Shown piece by piece: positions 1 to 6,065 of a stretch of DNA of 6,065 nt. This DNA is from Pseudomonadota bacterium. Lineage in GTDB: Bacteria > Pseudomonadota > Gammaproteobacteria > Burkholderiales > Thiobacillaceae. The notes beneath the pieces were generated by a model. The model was not told the origin of the DNA and did not search any database. It saw nothing but the letters and a program-made list of their open reading frames with translations. The stretch is from positions 1 through 6,065 of the forward strand of contig JAJXXS010000339.1 in assembly GCA_021780975.1 (NCBI GenBank), written 5' to 3'. Every line of letters starts with the position of its first letter. Position 1 is the first letter of the stretch. Made by a program: the position numbers and the translations under genes.

Positions 1-706
1 TCACGAGCCCGTCGAAAATCAGGTCGGGCAGGTGCTCGGCTGCTGTTATATGCAGATGCTCCATGAGCCAGAGGGCGTCGCCTCCGGTGAGAAAGCACTG
101 CGCAGGCAGACCTGCGGAAGCCGTGAAGGTTTCCCAGGCCCGTTCGGTCGCGCCGGCGAGCGCGTAGGCCACTCCCGCAGTCACTGCCGCCGGCGTGGAC
201 ACCGGCGGCCAGCTAGGATCCTCGCGCGTCTCGCCCACACCCGCGAATGTCGACATGGCCAGACGCATGAGCCGGCGCCCAGGCAGGATGAGCCCGCCGC
301 CATGGCGGCCGTCGGCATGCAGCCAGTCCACCGTGAGCGCGCTGCCGGCACAGACGACCAGGCAGTGGGCGCGGCTGCGCTGGCGGGCGCCGACGAGGGC
401 GGCGTAGCGGTCGATGCCGAGGAGTTCGGGGCGCTCATAGGCGCTGATGACATCGCCCCCGCGCGCCGGGCTGACGAGGCGGTGTATCGGCCGCCCCAGG
501 GCGGCTTCCCAGGCTTGCAGCAGGCTCTCCCCCGCCGTCCCCGCCACGTTCAGCGCTGCTGCGGGAAGCCCGCGGCCGGCGGCGGGTGCGGCCAAGCCGG
601 CGGCTTCCGCAAGCGGGGAGGCGCCTGTGTCGTGCCAGCGGCCGGGACGCCCCGTCGCCCATTTGACCCGGCTATTGCCGACGTCGATGACAAGCCAGTC
701 AGCCAC
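1..706 (-). CDS. coaX: Type III pantothenate kinase CoaX (Baf family), C-terminus cut by window edge
   Basis: This cytoplasmic enzyme phosphorylates pantothenate with ATP, the first committed step of coenzyme A synthesis; type III enzymes need a monovalent cation and are not feedback-inhibited by CoA. Visible family motifs are the N-terminal phosphate-binding strand IDVGNSRVKW (residues 7-16), the GIDR motif (97-100), the second nucleotide-binding stretch CAGSALTVDW (119-128), GGGLILPGRRLM (136-147) and the C-terminal LTGGDA (206-211) and LPDLIFDGL (226-234). There are 235 codons visible; family members are about 240-265 residues, so only the last few are missing. The start is GTG at 704-706: the frame is closed by a TGA just upstream, and the next residues reach the first motif at once. 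The gene overlaps the end of birA by 8 bp, implying translational coupling. Oddity: Ser122 stands where most members have Thr in the GTA motif, a conservative change. Identity is firm; activity is inferred. Confidence 0.95.
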   Translation of the reverse strand, partial: MADWLVIDVGNSRVKWATGRPGRWHDTGASPLAEAAGLAAPAAGRGLPAAALNVAGTAGESLLQAWEAALGRPIHRLVSPARGGDVISAYERPELLGIDRYAALVGARQRSRAHCLVVCAGSALTVDWLHADGRHGGGLILPGRRLMRLAMSTFAGVGETREDPSWPPVSTPAAVTAGVAYALAGATERAWETFTASAGLPAQCFLTGGDALWLMEHLHITAAEHLPDLIFDGLV

Positions 707-1712
707 GCACGGGCCTCATGCGCAGTTCGCCGACGTGGAAGCGGCGTTCGCCGCCCTGGGGCAGCAACAGGTGGAGCGCGCCTTCGGCATCCACTCCGCT
801 GACTTCGCCTTCGATGTGGCTGCCGTCGGGCAGGTGCAGGACCACACGCCGGCCATGGTAGGCGTGGCGGGCATTCCACTCGTCCGCCAGCGGCGCGAAA
901 CCCGAACTCTCGAACTGCGTCAGGACCAGATCCAGTTGCAGCAGCACGCGGGCGAGGATTTCGGTACGCGGCAGGGTGAGGCCGATTTCATCCAGGCTGG
1001 TGACTGCCTGATCGATGTGTTCGCGCACGGCGTCCGCCATGCGCTGATTGATGCCGATGCCGATGACGGCCCAGGCCGGGCCGAGGGCGTCGCCCTGAAC
1101 TTCCACGAGGATGCCGGCGAGCTTGCGAAAGCCTGCCAATACGTCGTTGGGCCACTTGAGCTGCAAGACATGTTCGTGCCCCAGCGCGCGCGCCAGCGCC
1201 AGGCCGACCGCCAGGCTCAGGGCCGCTGCCTGGTTGATGCCGCCCTCCAGGCGCCACAGGACGGAAAACGTGATGCCGCCGCCCACTCCCGACAGCCAGG
1301 CGCGCCCGCGCCGTCCCCGTCCAGCATGCTGGTGGGCGCAGTAGGTCACGCTGCGGTGGGGGGCGCCGCGCTGCGCGGCAGCCATGAGGTGGCTGTTGGT
1401 GGAGGGCAGCTGGTCGTGCAGGTCGAGCACGAAATCGGCGCCCGCCGCGGCCAGGGTCTGCGCCAGGGTTTCGGCATCCAGCCAGTCGAAGGCTTCCGCC
1501 AGGCAGTAGCCCTTGCCAGGGATCGCCTGGAAGGCCAAACCTGCGCCTGCGGCGGCGTGCATGAGATTGTTGATGCTGGCGCGCGAGACACCCAAGGCAT
1601 GGGCCAGAGCCTCGCCGGAGTGCACGCGGCCGTCGCCCAGCATGCGCAGGAGGGGAAAAAGGGATGGCGGCAGGGGGCCGTCGGTCAGGCCGGCAGGGAC
1701 GGAAGCGGGCAA
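699..1712 (-). CDS. birA: Bifunctional biotin--[acetyl-CoA-carboxylase] ligase / biotin operon repressor BirA
   Basis: BirA makes biotinyl-5'-AMP and transfers biotin to the acceptor lysine of the acetyl-CoA carboxylase carrier protein; versions with an N-terminal winged helix also repress biotin genes. Visible parts: a winged-helix DNA-binding domain at about 18-70 (HSGEALAHALGVSRASIN, then PGKGY), the catalytic domain with STN (104-106), the biotin/adenylate loop GRGRRG (131-136), KWPND (186-190) and KLAGILVE (197-204), and a C-terminal SH3-like domain at about 285-333. The length of 337 residues compares with 321 in E. coli. The start is uncertain: I use TTG at 1710-1712, because the in-frame ATG at 1641-1643 would remove the first helix of the winged-helix domain, which aligns with the E. 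coli N-terminus. No clear Shine-Dalgarno sequence precedes the TTG. The gene heads a two-gene unit with coaX, a pairing common in betaproteobacteria. Because the DNA-binding domain is intact, a repressor role is likely, but its target operator is not evident here. Confidence 0.95.
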   Translation of the reverse strand: MPASVPAGLTDGPLPPSLFPLLRMLGDGRVHSGEALAHALGVSRASINNLMHAAAGAGLAFQAIPGKGYCLAEAFDWLDAETLAQTLAAAGADFVLDLHDQLPSTNSHLMAAAQRGAPHRSVTYCAHQHAGRGRRGRAWLSGVGGGITFSVLWRLEGGINQAAALSLAVGLALARALGHEHVLQLKWPNDVLAGFRKLAGILVEVQGDALGPAWAVIGIGINQRMADAVREHIDQAVTSLDEIGLTLPRTEILARVLLQLDLVLTQFESSGFAPLADEWNARHAYHGRRVVLHLPDGSHIEGEVSGVDAEGALHLLLPQGGERRFHVGELRMRPVRG

Positions 1713-1741
1713 GGGCGCAAAGGGCGGGAAACGGGAGGCAC

Positions 1742-1747
1742 ATTATA
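1742..1747 (-). promoter_or_regulatory. Putative -10 element (TATAAT) for birA-coaX
   Basis: The minus strand reads a perfect TATAAT here, about 30 bases upstream of the birA TTG start, which would give a short untranslated leader. I find no convincing -35 hexamer at 16-18 bases upstream (the sequence there resembles TATAGG). The call rests on the -10 match and its position in the divergent gap. Confidence 0.4.
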
Positions 1748-1766
1748 GTGCCGGCCCCGCTTCCCC

Positions 1767-1772
1767 TATACT
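1767..1772 (+). promoter_or_regulatory. Putative -10 element (TATACT) for the dienelactone hydrolase gene
   Basis: TATACT lies 30 bases before the ATG at 1803. The best -35 candidate is TTATAG at 1743-1748 with an 18-base spacer, matching the consensus at only three of six positions. That candidate overlaps the opposite-strand TATAAT, so the two divergent promoters, if real, share bases. Confidence 0.35.
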
Positions 1773-1791
1773 GGCAGCCTGTCACGACAAT

Positions 1792-1797
1792 GGGAGA
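1792..1797 (+). promoter_or_regulatory. Ribosome binding site of the dienelactone hydrolase gene
   Basis: GGGAGA sits five bases before the ATG at 1803 and supports that start. It is one of the two clear Shine-Dalgarno sequences in the window. Confidence 0.6.
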
Positions 1798-1802
1798 CCC
1801 AC

Positions 1803-2594
<792 letters not shown>

Positions 2595-2596
2595 GC

Positions 2597-3238
2597 GTGG
2601 CCGATTGCTGCGACCACGACCCGGCCGGCCCGCGTCCGGCAGATGTCATTGGCATCCCCCAGACCGGGCGTTTCGATCCGGCTGCGTTCGAAGCCGCAGT
2701 CAAGGCCCTGCTGGCCGCCTGCGGTGTGCCCAGCGACACCGTGCACACCGGGCGCACCGCCGAGCGCGTGCGCGAACTGTGGCAGAAGCGCCTCCTCGGC
2801 GGCTACGAACTCGATCCCGGCGCGGCGCTGGGCGCGGGCTTCGCGGACACGCGCGAGGACATGGTGGTGGTGCGCGGCATCGCCGTCCACGGCGTGTGTC
2901 CCCACCATCTGGTGCCCTTTCGCGGCGTCGCCCATGTGGCCTACATCCCGGGTGGGCGCCTGCACGGCTTCGGCCGCATCGCGCGCATGGTGGACGCCAT
3001 AGGCCACCGCTTCACCTACCAGGAATGGATGACGCGCGACATCGCCGAGGCGCTTATCACCCACGGCAAGGCGAAGGGGGCGGCCTGCATCATCGAGGCC
3101 GAGCAGTTGTGCCTGCTGCTGGGGGAAGACCGGCGTGGCGACGAGCGCGTGGTGACCCAGGCCTACACCGGAGCGTTCCAGCAGAGCGAACAGGCGCGCA
3201 ACGAATTCCTGCGCGCCCTGCAGCCGGGATTTCTATAG
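2597..3238 (+). CDS. folE: Divergent GTP cyclohydrolase I (FolE) family protein
   Basis: Canonical GTP cyclohydrolase I turns GTP into 7,8-dihydroneopterin triphosphate, the first step of folate and pterin synthesis. From about residue 88 to 207 the protein aligns almost without gaps to the E. coli enzyme as I recall it: VAYIP (114-118), RIAR (127-130), YQE (141-143), IEAEQLC (166-172), and a C-terminal FLRAL (204-208). The three zinc ligands are present (Cys101, His104, Cys172), as is His103. Several usually conserved positions differ: CEHH is CPHH, the phosphate-binding SK pair is GR (126-127), the catalytic His179 equivalent is Gln170, and the region around the E. coli Arg185 equivalent carries an insertion (LLLGEDRRG). 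The N-terminus (MADCCDHD) is short and Cys/His-bearing. The start is GTG at 2597, 2 bp after the hydrolase stop; the next in-frame Met is residue 89, inside the conserved domain. The length of 213 residues is near the usual 180-230. Fold assignment is firm; activity on GTP is doubtful. Confidence 0.85.
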   Translation: MADCCDHDPAGPRPADVIGIPQTGRFDPAAFEAAVKALLAACGVPSDTVHTGRTAERVRELWQKRLLGGYELDPGAALGAGFADTREDMVVVRGIAVHGVCPHHLVPFRGVAHVAYIPGGRLHGFGRIARMVDAIGHRFTYQEWMTRDIAEALITHGKAKGAACIIEAEQLCLLLGEDRRGDERVVTQAYTGAFQQSEQARNEFLRALQPGFL

Positions 3239-3282
3239 CAGCGGTGGGTTTTCGGCAGGGCGCGAGGCTCGGCCGGGGGAGT

Positions 3283-3903
3283 TCAGCGGGTGGTGGAGTG
3301 CCTGCCGCCGCGGCGGCGCAGCATCACCAGCCCTACCAGCCCCAGGCCGGTCACGTACATGCTGAGATTGCTGACCTCGGGCACAGGCGCGGCGTTCAGC
3401 GCCGTCAGCTTGAGCGTTTTGCTCGTGCCGGTGAGGTTCTGGATCTTCATGTAAAAGGATGAGCCGAAGAGATTCGCCGTGCTGTTCGAAGCGATCCAGG
3501 TGGAAGTCTGGGCGCTGCCGAGCGGCTGCTGTTTCGTCCAGTTCAGGTTCCAGGTGTTCACGTAGTCCTGGGTACTTTTCTTGAAATTGCTGGAAAATTT
3601 GTCAGCGGAAGGCTGGACGTTGCCGACGGGCAGGACGCTGGGGAAGCTGATGACGGACTTGATCTTCGCGGGGGAAGAGTAGGAAGCACTGAAGGTGCTG
3701 ATATAGGCATTGCTGCCCAGCGCGGAAAAGTCCGAAGCCGGCGTCAGTTGGAACAGGGTGCTGGTGCCTTGCTGCGTGATGTCCAACGTGGCCACGTTGG
3801 TTGTCGAGCCATTGACAGTCGTGCTGAAAACATAACTCTTGGCCTGGGCTGCCTGGGCAGCGACGAGGCCGAGCAGGCCGAGAAACAGTGGCAGGGTGCG
3901 CAT
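3283..3903 (-). CDS. PEP-CTERM sorting domain protein, small, exported
   Basis: This is a 206-residue exported protein with a C-terminal PEP-CTERM-type tripartite tail: VPEVS (174-178), a hydrophobic span (about 180-195) and a basic cluster RRR (196-198) followed by a short tail. Such signals are processed by exosortase, typically in bacteria that make extracellular polysaccharide. The N-terminus is a signal peptide with cleavage expected after AQA at 21. The body is rich in Ser, Thr and Asn and has no cysteine, typical of these surface or matrix proteins; I recognise no enzymatic domain. The start is ATG at 3901-3903, with GGGAG eight bases upstream; the frame opens farther upstream, but that extension has no signal-peptide character. 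The tail motif reads P-E-V rather than the usual P-E-P. The DNA is less GC-rich than its neighbours. It stands alone, convergent with the FolE-like gene (44-bp gap, no hairpin terminator seen) and divergent from the methyltransferase gene. No exosortase gene is in the window. Confidence 0.88.
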   Translation of the reverse strand: MRTLPLFLGLLGLVAAQAAQAKSYVFSTTVNGSTTNVATLDITQQGTSTLFQLTPASDFSALGSNAYISTFSASYSSPAKIKSVISFPSVLPVGNVQPSADKFSSNFKKSTQDYVNTWNLNWTKQQPLGSAQTSTWIASNSTANLFGSSFYMKIQNLTGTSKTLKLTALNAAPVPEVSNLSMYVTGLGLVGLVMLRRRGGRHSTTR

Positions 3904-3911
3904 TTTTGTTG

Positions 3912-3916
3912 CTCCC
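3912..3916 (-). promoter_or_regulatory. Ribosome binding site of the PEP-CTERM protein gene
   Basis: The minus strand reads GGGAG, eight bases before the ATG at 3903. It decides the start over the upstream in-frame extension to 4029. Confidence 0.6.
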
Positions 3917-3991
3917 GAAATCTTTACAGCCGAAATGCAGCAAGCCCCGTGCCACGTTCCTGCGCCTGCGTCTGCTAAGCTGCTGCCTGCC

Positions 3992-4471
3992 ATGCCAAGC
4001 ACCGAATCCCAAGCAGATCGCCCCAGCACCTGGGTGCTGCCGCCCGCTCCCTATGCCCTCGCCTGGCTGGCCGCCTGGTGGCTGGAGCGCCACGGTCATG
4101 GCCTGCCCCTGGCGCTCGGTGCGGCGGCGCGCCCGGTGGCCTGGCTGCTGGCGGGCGCGGGGCTGGCGCTGTTCGCCTGGACGCTTGCCACCTTCTGGCG
4201 CCACCACACCACAGTGAATCCCTACAAGGGCGCGGCCGAACTTTGCACCGGCGGCCCCTTCGCTCACAGCCGCAACCCCATCTATGTCGGCGACTGGCTC
4301 ATTTACCTGGGCCTGGCGGCCGGACTGCAGAGCGCCTGGCCGCTGGTGTTCGCGCCGCTGGTCTGGTTCATTGTCCGCTACGGGGTGATCCGCCACGAGG
4401 AGGCCCATCTGGAAGCCAAGTTCGGCGACGCCTACCGTGCCTACCGGGCGCGCGTGCGGCGCTGGCTGTAG
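3992..4471 (+). CDS. Membrane methyltransferase of the isoprenylcysteine carboxyl methyltransferase / phospholipid methyltransferase fold
   Basis: This small integral membrane protein belongs to the ICMT/PEMT-like superfamily, which uses S-adenosylmethionine to methylate lipid or lipid-linked substrates at the membrane. Family signatures in the second half are GGPFAHSRNPIYVG (87-100), then HEEAHLEAKFGDAYRAYRARV (about 135-155), ending in RRWL. The His and Arg of the SRNP region and the double Glu are those usually linked to cofactor binding. Hydrophobic spans lie at about 19-31, 46-66 and 100-130 (probably two helices). The length of 159 residues is typical for bacterial members. The start is ATG at 3992; an in-frame ATG at 3935 would add 19 residues without family resemblance, and neither has a clear Shine-Dalgarno sequence. 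Bacteria lack prenylated CAAX proteins, so the true substrate is unknown; phospholipids or isoprenoid quinone-like molecules are possible. The next gene starts 3 bp after the stop, pointing to one operon. Confidence 0.88.
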   Translation: MPSTESQADRPSTWVLPPAPYALAWLAAWWLERHGHGLPLALGAAARPVAWLLAGAGLALFAWTLATFWRHHTTVNPYKGAAELCTGGPFAHSRNPIYVGDWLIYLGLAAGLQSAWPLVFAPLVWFIVRYGVIRHEEAHLEAKFGDAYRAYRARVRRWL

Positions 4472-4474
4472 GGC

Positions 4475-5554
4475 ATGGCGCGGCACCATGCCTGGTCCGC
4501 GGGCGGCCTGACGCGCCTGGTACTGGCGCTCATGCGCCTGCTGGGAGCCCGCGCCTACCGCAACAAGCCCAATCCGCATTACGATCCGGGGCAGCCCCAC
4601 CACACGCCCACCGGGTTTCAGAATCTCGATCCGCAGGCGCGCAGCATGCGCGATTTCCGGCGCTGGCAGCGCGAACGGCGCATCAAGGGCCCGCCCCCGC
4701 CGCCGGCACCCTGGCTGGCGGACTGGGTGGATACCCCCGATCTTGCCTGGTTGGCGCAGAACCGCTCTGCCGCGACCGCCACCTGGATCGGGCATGTCAC
4801 CGTCCTGGTGCAGATGGGGGGGCTCAACGTCCTCACCGACCCGGTATTCTCTGCACGCGCCTCGCCGCTGTTCTTTGCCGGCCCGCGCCGCTATCAGCCG
4901 CCCGCCATCGGTCTGCGCGATTTGCCGGCCGTGGATGCCGTGCTGATTTCGCACAATCACTACGACCATCTCGACCGCGCCAGCGTGCAGGCCCTGCATC
5001 GCCGCAGCCAGGGGGCTACGCGCTTTTTCGTCCCGCTCGGCCTCAAGTCATGGTTTGCGCGCCTGGGCATCGACCATGTCACGGAATTGGATTGGTGGCA
5101 GAGCGCCTCCTGGCGCGGCGTCGATTTCCATCTCGTCCCCGCCCAGCACTGGAGCACGCGCCTGGTGTTCGACCGCAACAAGACGCTGTGGGGCGGGTGG
5201 GTGGCCGGCGCGCAGGACTTGCGCTTCTATTTCGCCGGAGATACCGGCTACGACGGCGCCATCTTCGCCGAGATCGGGCGCCGCTTTGCGCCCATCGATC
5301 TGGCGGCACTGCCCATCGGCGCCTATGAGCCGCGCTGGTTCATGGAGCCCCAGCATATCGATCCCTGGCAGGCGGTGCAGATTCTGCGGGATGTCGGCGC
5401 ACGGCGCGGGCTCCCGGTGCACTGGGGCACGTTTCAACTGGCCGATGAGCCGCTGCACCAGCCACTGGAGGATCTGGCGCGTGCGTTGCAGGCGGCCGGG
5501 CTGGACGAGTCCGTGTTCCGCGCCGTGCGCTTGGGCGAGACGCTGCGCCTATAA
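4475..5554 (+). CDS. Metallo-beta-lactamase-fold hydrolase, NAPE-PLD-like (COG2220 type)
   Basis: This is a metal-dependent hydrolase with the metallo-beta-lactamase fold, in the group holding N-acyl-phosphatidylethanolamine phospholipase D (NAPE-PLD) and bacterial RomA-like proteins. Metal ligands are readable in order: HNHYDH (His160, His162, Asp164, His165), His225 in PAQHWS, Asp256 in AGDTGY and His316 in VHWGTF. The stretch GAYEPRWFM-EPQHIDP (282-296, including His294) closely follows the human NAPE-PLD substrate-binding region as I recall it. Other family marks are ATWIGHVTVLVQ (102-113) and LTDPVFS (120-126). The first 25 residues contain an amphipathic hydrophobic segment that could attach the protein to the membrane; residues 73-77 are a run of five prolines. 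The length of 359 residues is normal. ATG at 4475 lies 3 bp after the methyltransferase stop, so translation is probably coupled. The last six bases overlap the convergent TatD-family gene. Phospholipase D activity is inferred from the motif match only. Confidence 0.92.
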   Translation: MARHHAWSAGGLTRLVLALMRLLGARAYRNKPNPHYDPGQPHHTPTGFQNLDPQARSMRDFRRWQRERRIKGPPPPPAPWLADWVDTPDLAWLAQNRSAATATWIGHVTVLVQMGGLNVLTDPVFSARASPLFFAGPRRYQPPAIGLRDLPAVDAVLISHNHYDHLDRASVQALHRRSQGATRFFVPLGLKSWFARLGIDHVTELDWWQSASWRGVDFHLVPAQHWSTRLVFDRNKTLWGGWVAGAQDLRFYFAGDTGYDGAIFAEIGRRFAPIDLAALPIGAYEPRWFMEPQHIDPWQAVQILRDVGARRGLPVHWGTFQLADEPLHQPLEDLARALQAAGLDESVFRAVRLGETLRL

Positions 5555-6065
5555 GCCCGTTTCCGCTGCCGAAGGTGGAAGATTCAGCACTGCGTAGGCG
5601 TTGGCGGTGGTCTGGCGCGCCACGGCGGCGCTGTCGCAATTCCACAATTGCGCGATGAAATCGGCGACGGCGGGCAGTTGCTCGGGACTGTTGCGCTGGC
5701 GCGCGATCCACGCCGGCGGGATGTCGGGGGCGTCGGTTTCCAGCACCAGGGCCTCGCGCGGCAGTTCGCGCGCCAGTTGCTGCAGGTGGGTGGCGCGGCT
5801 GTAGGTGACGGCGCCGCCGAAGCCCAGCTTGAAGCCCAGCTTGAGGAATTCGCGCGCCTGGTGCAGCGAGCCGTTGAAGGCGTGGGCGATGCCGCGTGGG
5901 ATGCCGTAACGGCGCAGGTGCTTGAGAATCTGGTCGTTGGCGCGTCGCGCGTGGAGCAGCACCGGAAGATCGAAATCGCGCGCCACTTTGAGCTGCTCAG
6001 CGTAATAGAACTCCTGGGTGGCGAAATCCAGGTCGCGCACAAACAAGTCCAGACCGATCTCACCC
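5549..6065 (-). CDS. yjjV: TatD family metal-dependent hydrolase, YjjV-like, N-terminus beyond window edge
   Basis: This is a TatD-family TIM-barrel metal hydrolase; characterised relatives are deoxyribonucleases acting on single-stranded ends, and the exact role of the YjjV branch is less clear. The 171 visible residues begin at GEIGLDLF, whose Glu is a metal ligand, followed by LLHARR (metal His), AHAFNGSL (second metal His) and LETDAPDIPP (metal Asp). The match to E. coli YjjV, as I recall it, runs through the whole visible part, including the pattern N-x-PEQ and a final NAYAVLNLP. Because YjjV is about 259 residues, roughly 90 N-terminal residues, including the HxH motif, lie beyond the right edge. 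The stop (TAG, minus strand, 5549-5551) overlaps the end of the NAPE-PLD-like gene tail to tail. No terminator can fit between them. Confidence 0.93.
   Translation of the reverse strand, partial: GEIGLDLFVRDLDFATQEFYYAEQLKVARDFDLPVLLHARRANDQILKHLRRYGIPRGIAHAFNGSLHQAREFLKLGFKLGFGGAVTYSRATHLQQLARELPREALVLETDAPDIPPAWIARQRNSPEQLPAVADFIAQLWNCDSAAVARQTTANAYAVLNLPPSAAETGL
5819..5842. repeat. Perfect 12-bp tandem duplication inside the TatD-family gene
   Basis: The 12-mer GAAGCCCAGCTT occurs twice back to back. On the minus strand it encodes the doubled peptide unit in LKLGFKLGFGG, so the repeat keeps the frame. The related E. coli protein has a similar but less regular peptide here, so this may be codon coincidence on a naturally repetitive segment rather than a recent duplication. 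Confidence 0.5.

Noticed and set aside
447..1748. Long open frame of 433 codons on the plus strand opposite birA and coaX
   Set aside because: It lies antisense to two clearly recognised genes, has no family resemblance, and is the kind of frame GC-rich coding DNA produces on its opposite strand.
2597..3238. The FolE-like gene as QueF or FolE2
   Set aside because: The alignment is to the classical FolE layout with the Cys-x-His-His and later Cys zinc ligands in place; the QueF and FolE2 patterns do not fit.
3239..3282. A terminator between the convergent FolE-like and PEP-CTERM genes
   Set aside because: The 44 bases hold one TTTT run but no convincing stem next to it on either strand.
3304..3317. 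Perfect 14-bp palindrome GCCGCCGCGGCGGC near the 3' end of the PEP-CTERM gene
   Set aside because: It falls within codons for the Arg/Gly cluster of the sorting tail, has no loop or T-run, and is readily explained by GC-rich Arg codons. Not a terminator.
3839..3991. Upstream starts for the membrane methyltransferase (3839 or 3935)
   Set aside because: The added residues have no family resemblance, and the 3839 start would overlap the 5' end of the divergent PEP-CTERM gene; ATG 3992 gives the usual family length.
3904..4029. Longer N-terminus for the PEP-CTERM protein, starting at 4029
   Set aside because: The added 42 residues would bury the signal peptide; GGGAG eight bases before the ATG at 3903 supports the shorter form.
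3602..4999. Open frame of 465 codons on the minus strand across the methyltransferase and hydrolase genes
   Set aside because: It is rich in Arg, Gly, Gln and Pro without domains, and is antisense to two genes with firm motifs and partly out of frame with the PEP-CTERM gene.

Overview
The window is a gene-dense, GC-rich piece of bacterial chromosome with seven protein genes and almost no unused space. Three things suggest a betaproteobacterium of the Rhodocyclales/Nitrosomonadales type: a bifunctional birA directly overlapped by a type III pantothenate kinase (coaX/baf), a PEP-CTERM sorting-signal protein, and the overall GC-rich codon use. This placement is inference; there is no rRNA or other marker here. 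I see no tRNA, rRNA, CRISPR array, insertion sequence or phage gene.

Left block, minus strand (1-1712): birA (biotin-protein ligase and probable biotin-responsive repressor) is followed, with an 8-bp overlap, by coaX (first step of CoA synthesis). coaX runs off the left edge with only its last few residues missing. Both are vitamin/cofactor genes and are probably one transcript, read leftward from a TATAAT-containing region at about 1742.

Middle-left block, plus strand (1803-3238): a gene for an exported dienelactone-hydrolase-family alpha/beta hydrolase is followed after 2 bp by a GTP cyclohydrolase I (FolE) family protein. The FolE-like protein keeps the three zinc ligands but differs at several active-site positions that are nearly invariant in FolE. 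It is the most unusual protein in the window.

Middle (3283-3903, minus): a small exported Ser/Thr/Asn-rich protein with a C-terminal PEP-CTERM-like signal, probably sorted to the surface by an exosortase encoded elsewhere. Its DNA is visibly less GC-rich than its neighbours.

Right block, plus strand (3992-5554): a small integral-membrane methyltransferase of the isoprenylcysteine/phospholipid methyltransferase fold is followed after 3 bp by a metallo-beta-lactamase-fold hydrolase. The hydrolase closely follows the N-acyl-phosphatidylethanolamine phospholipase D pattern. The pair may act on membrane lipids. Its last codons overlap the end of a convergent TatD-family (YjjV-like) metal hydrolase gene on the minus strand (5549-6065), whose N-terminal part lies beyond the right edge.

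There is no gene-free stretch over 100 bp. The two divergent gaps (1713-1802 and 3904-3991) are where the promoters must lie.
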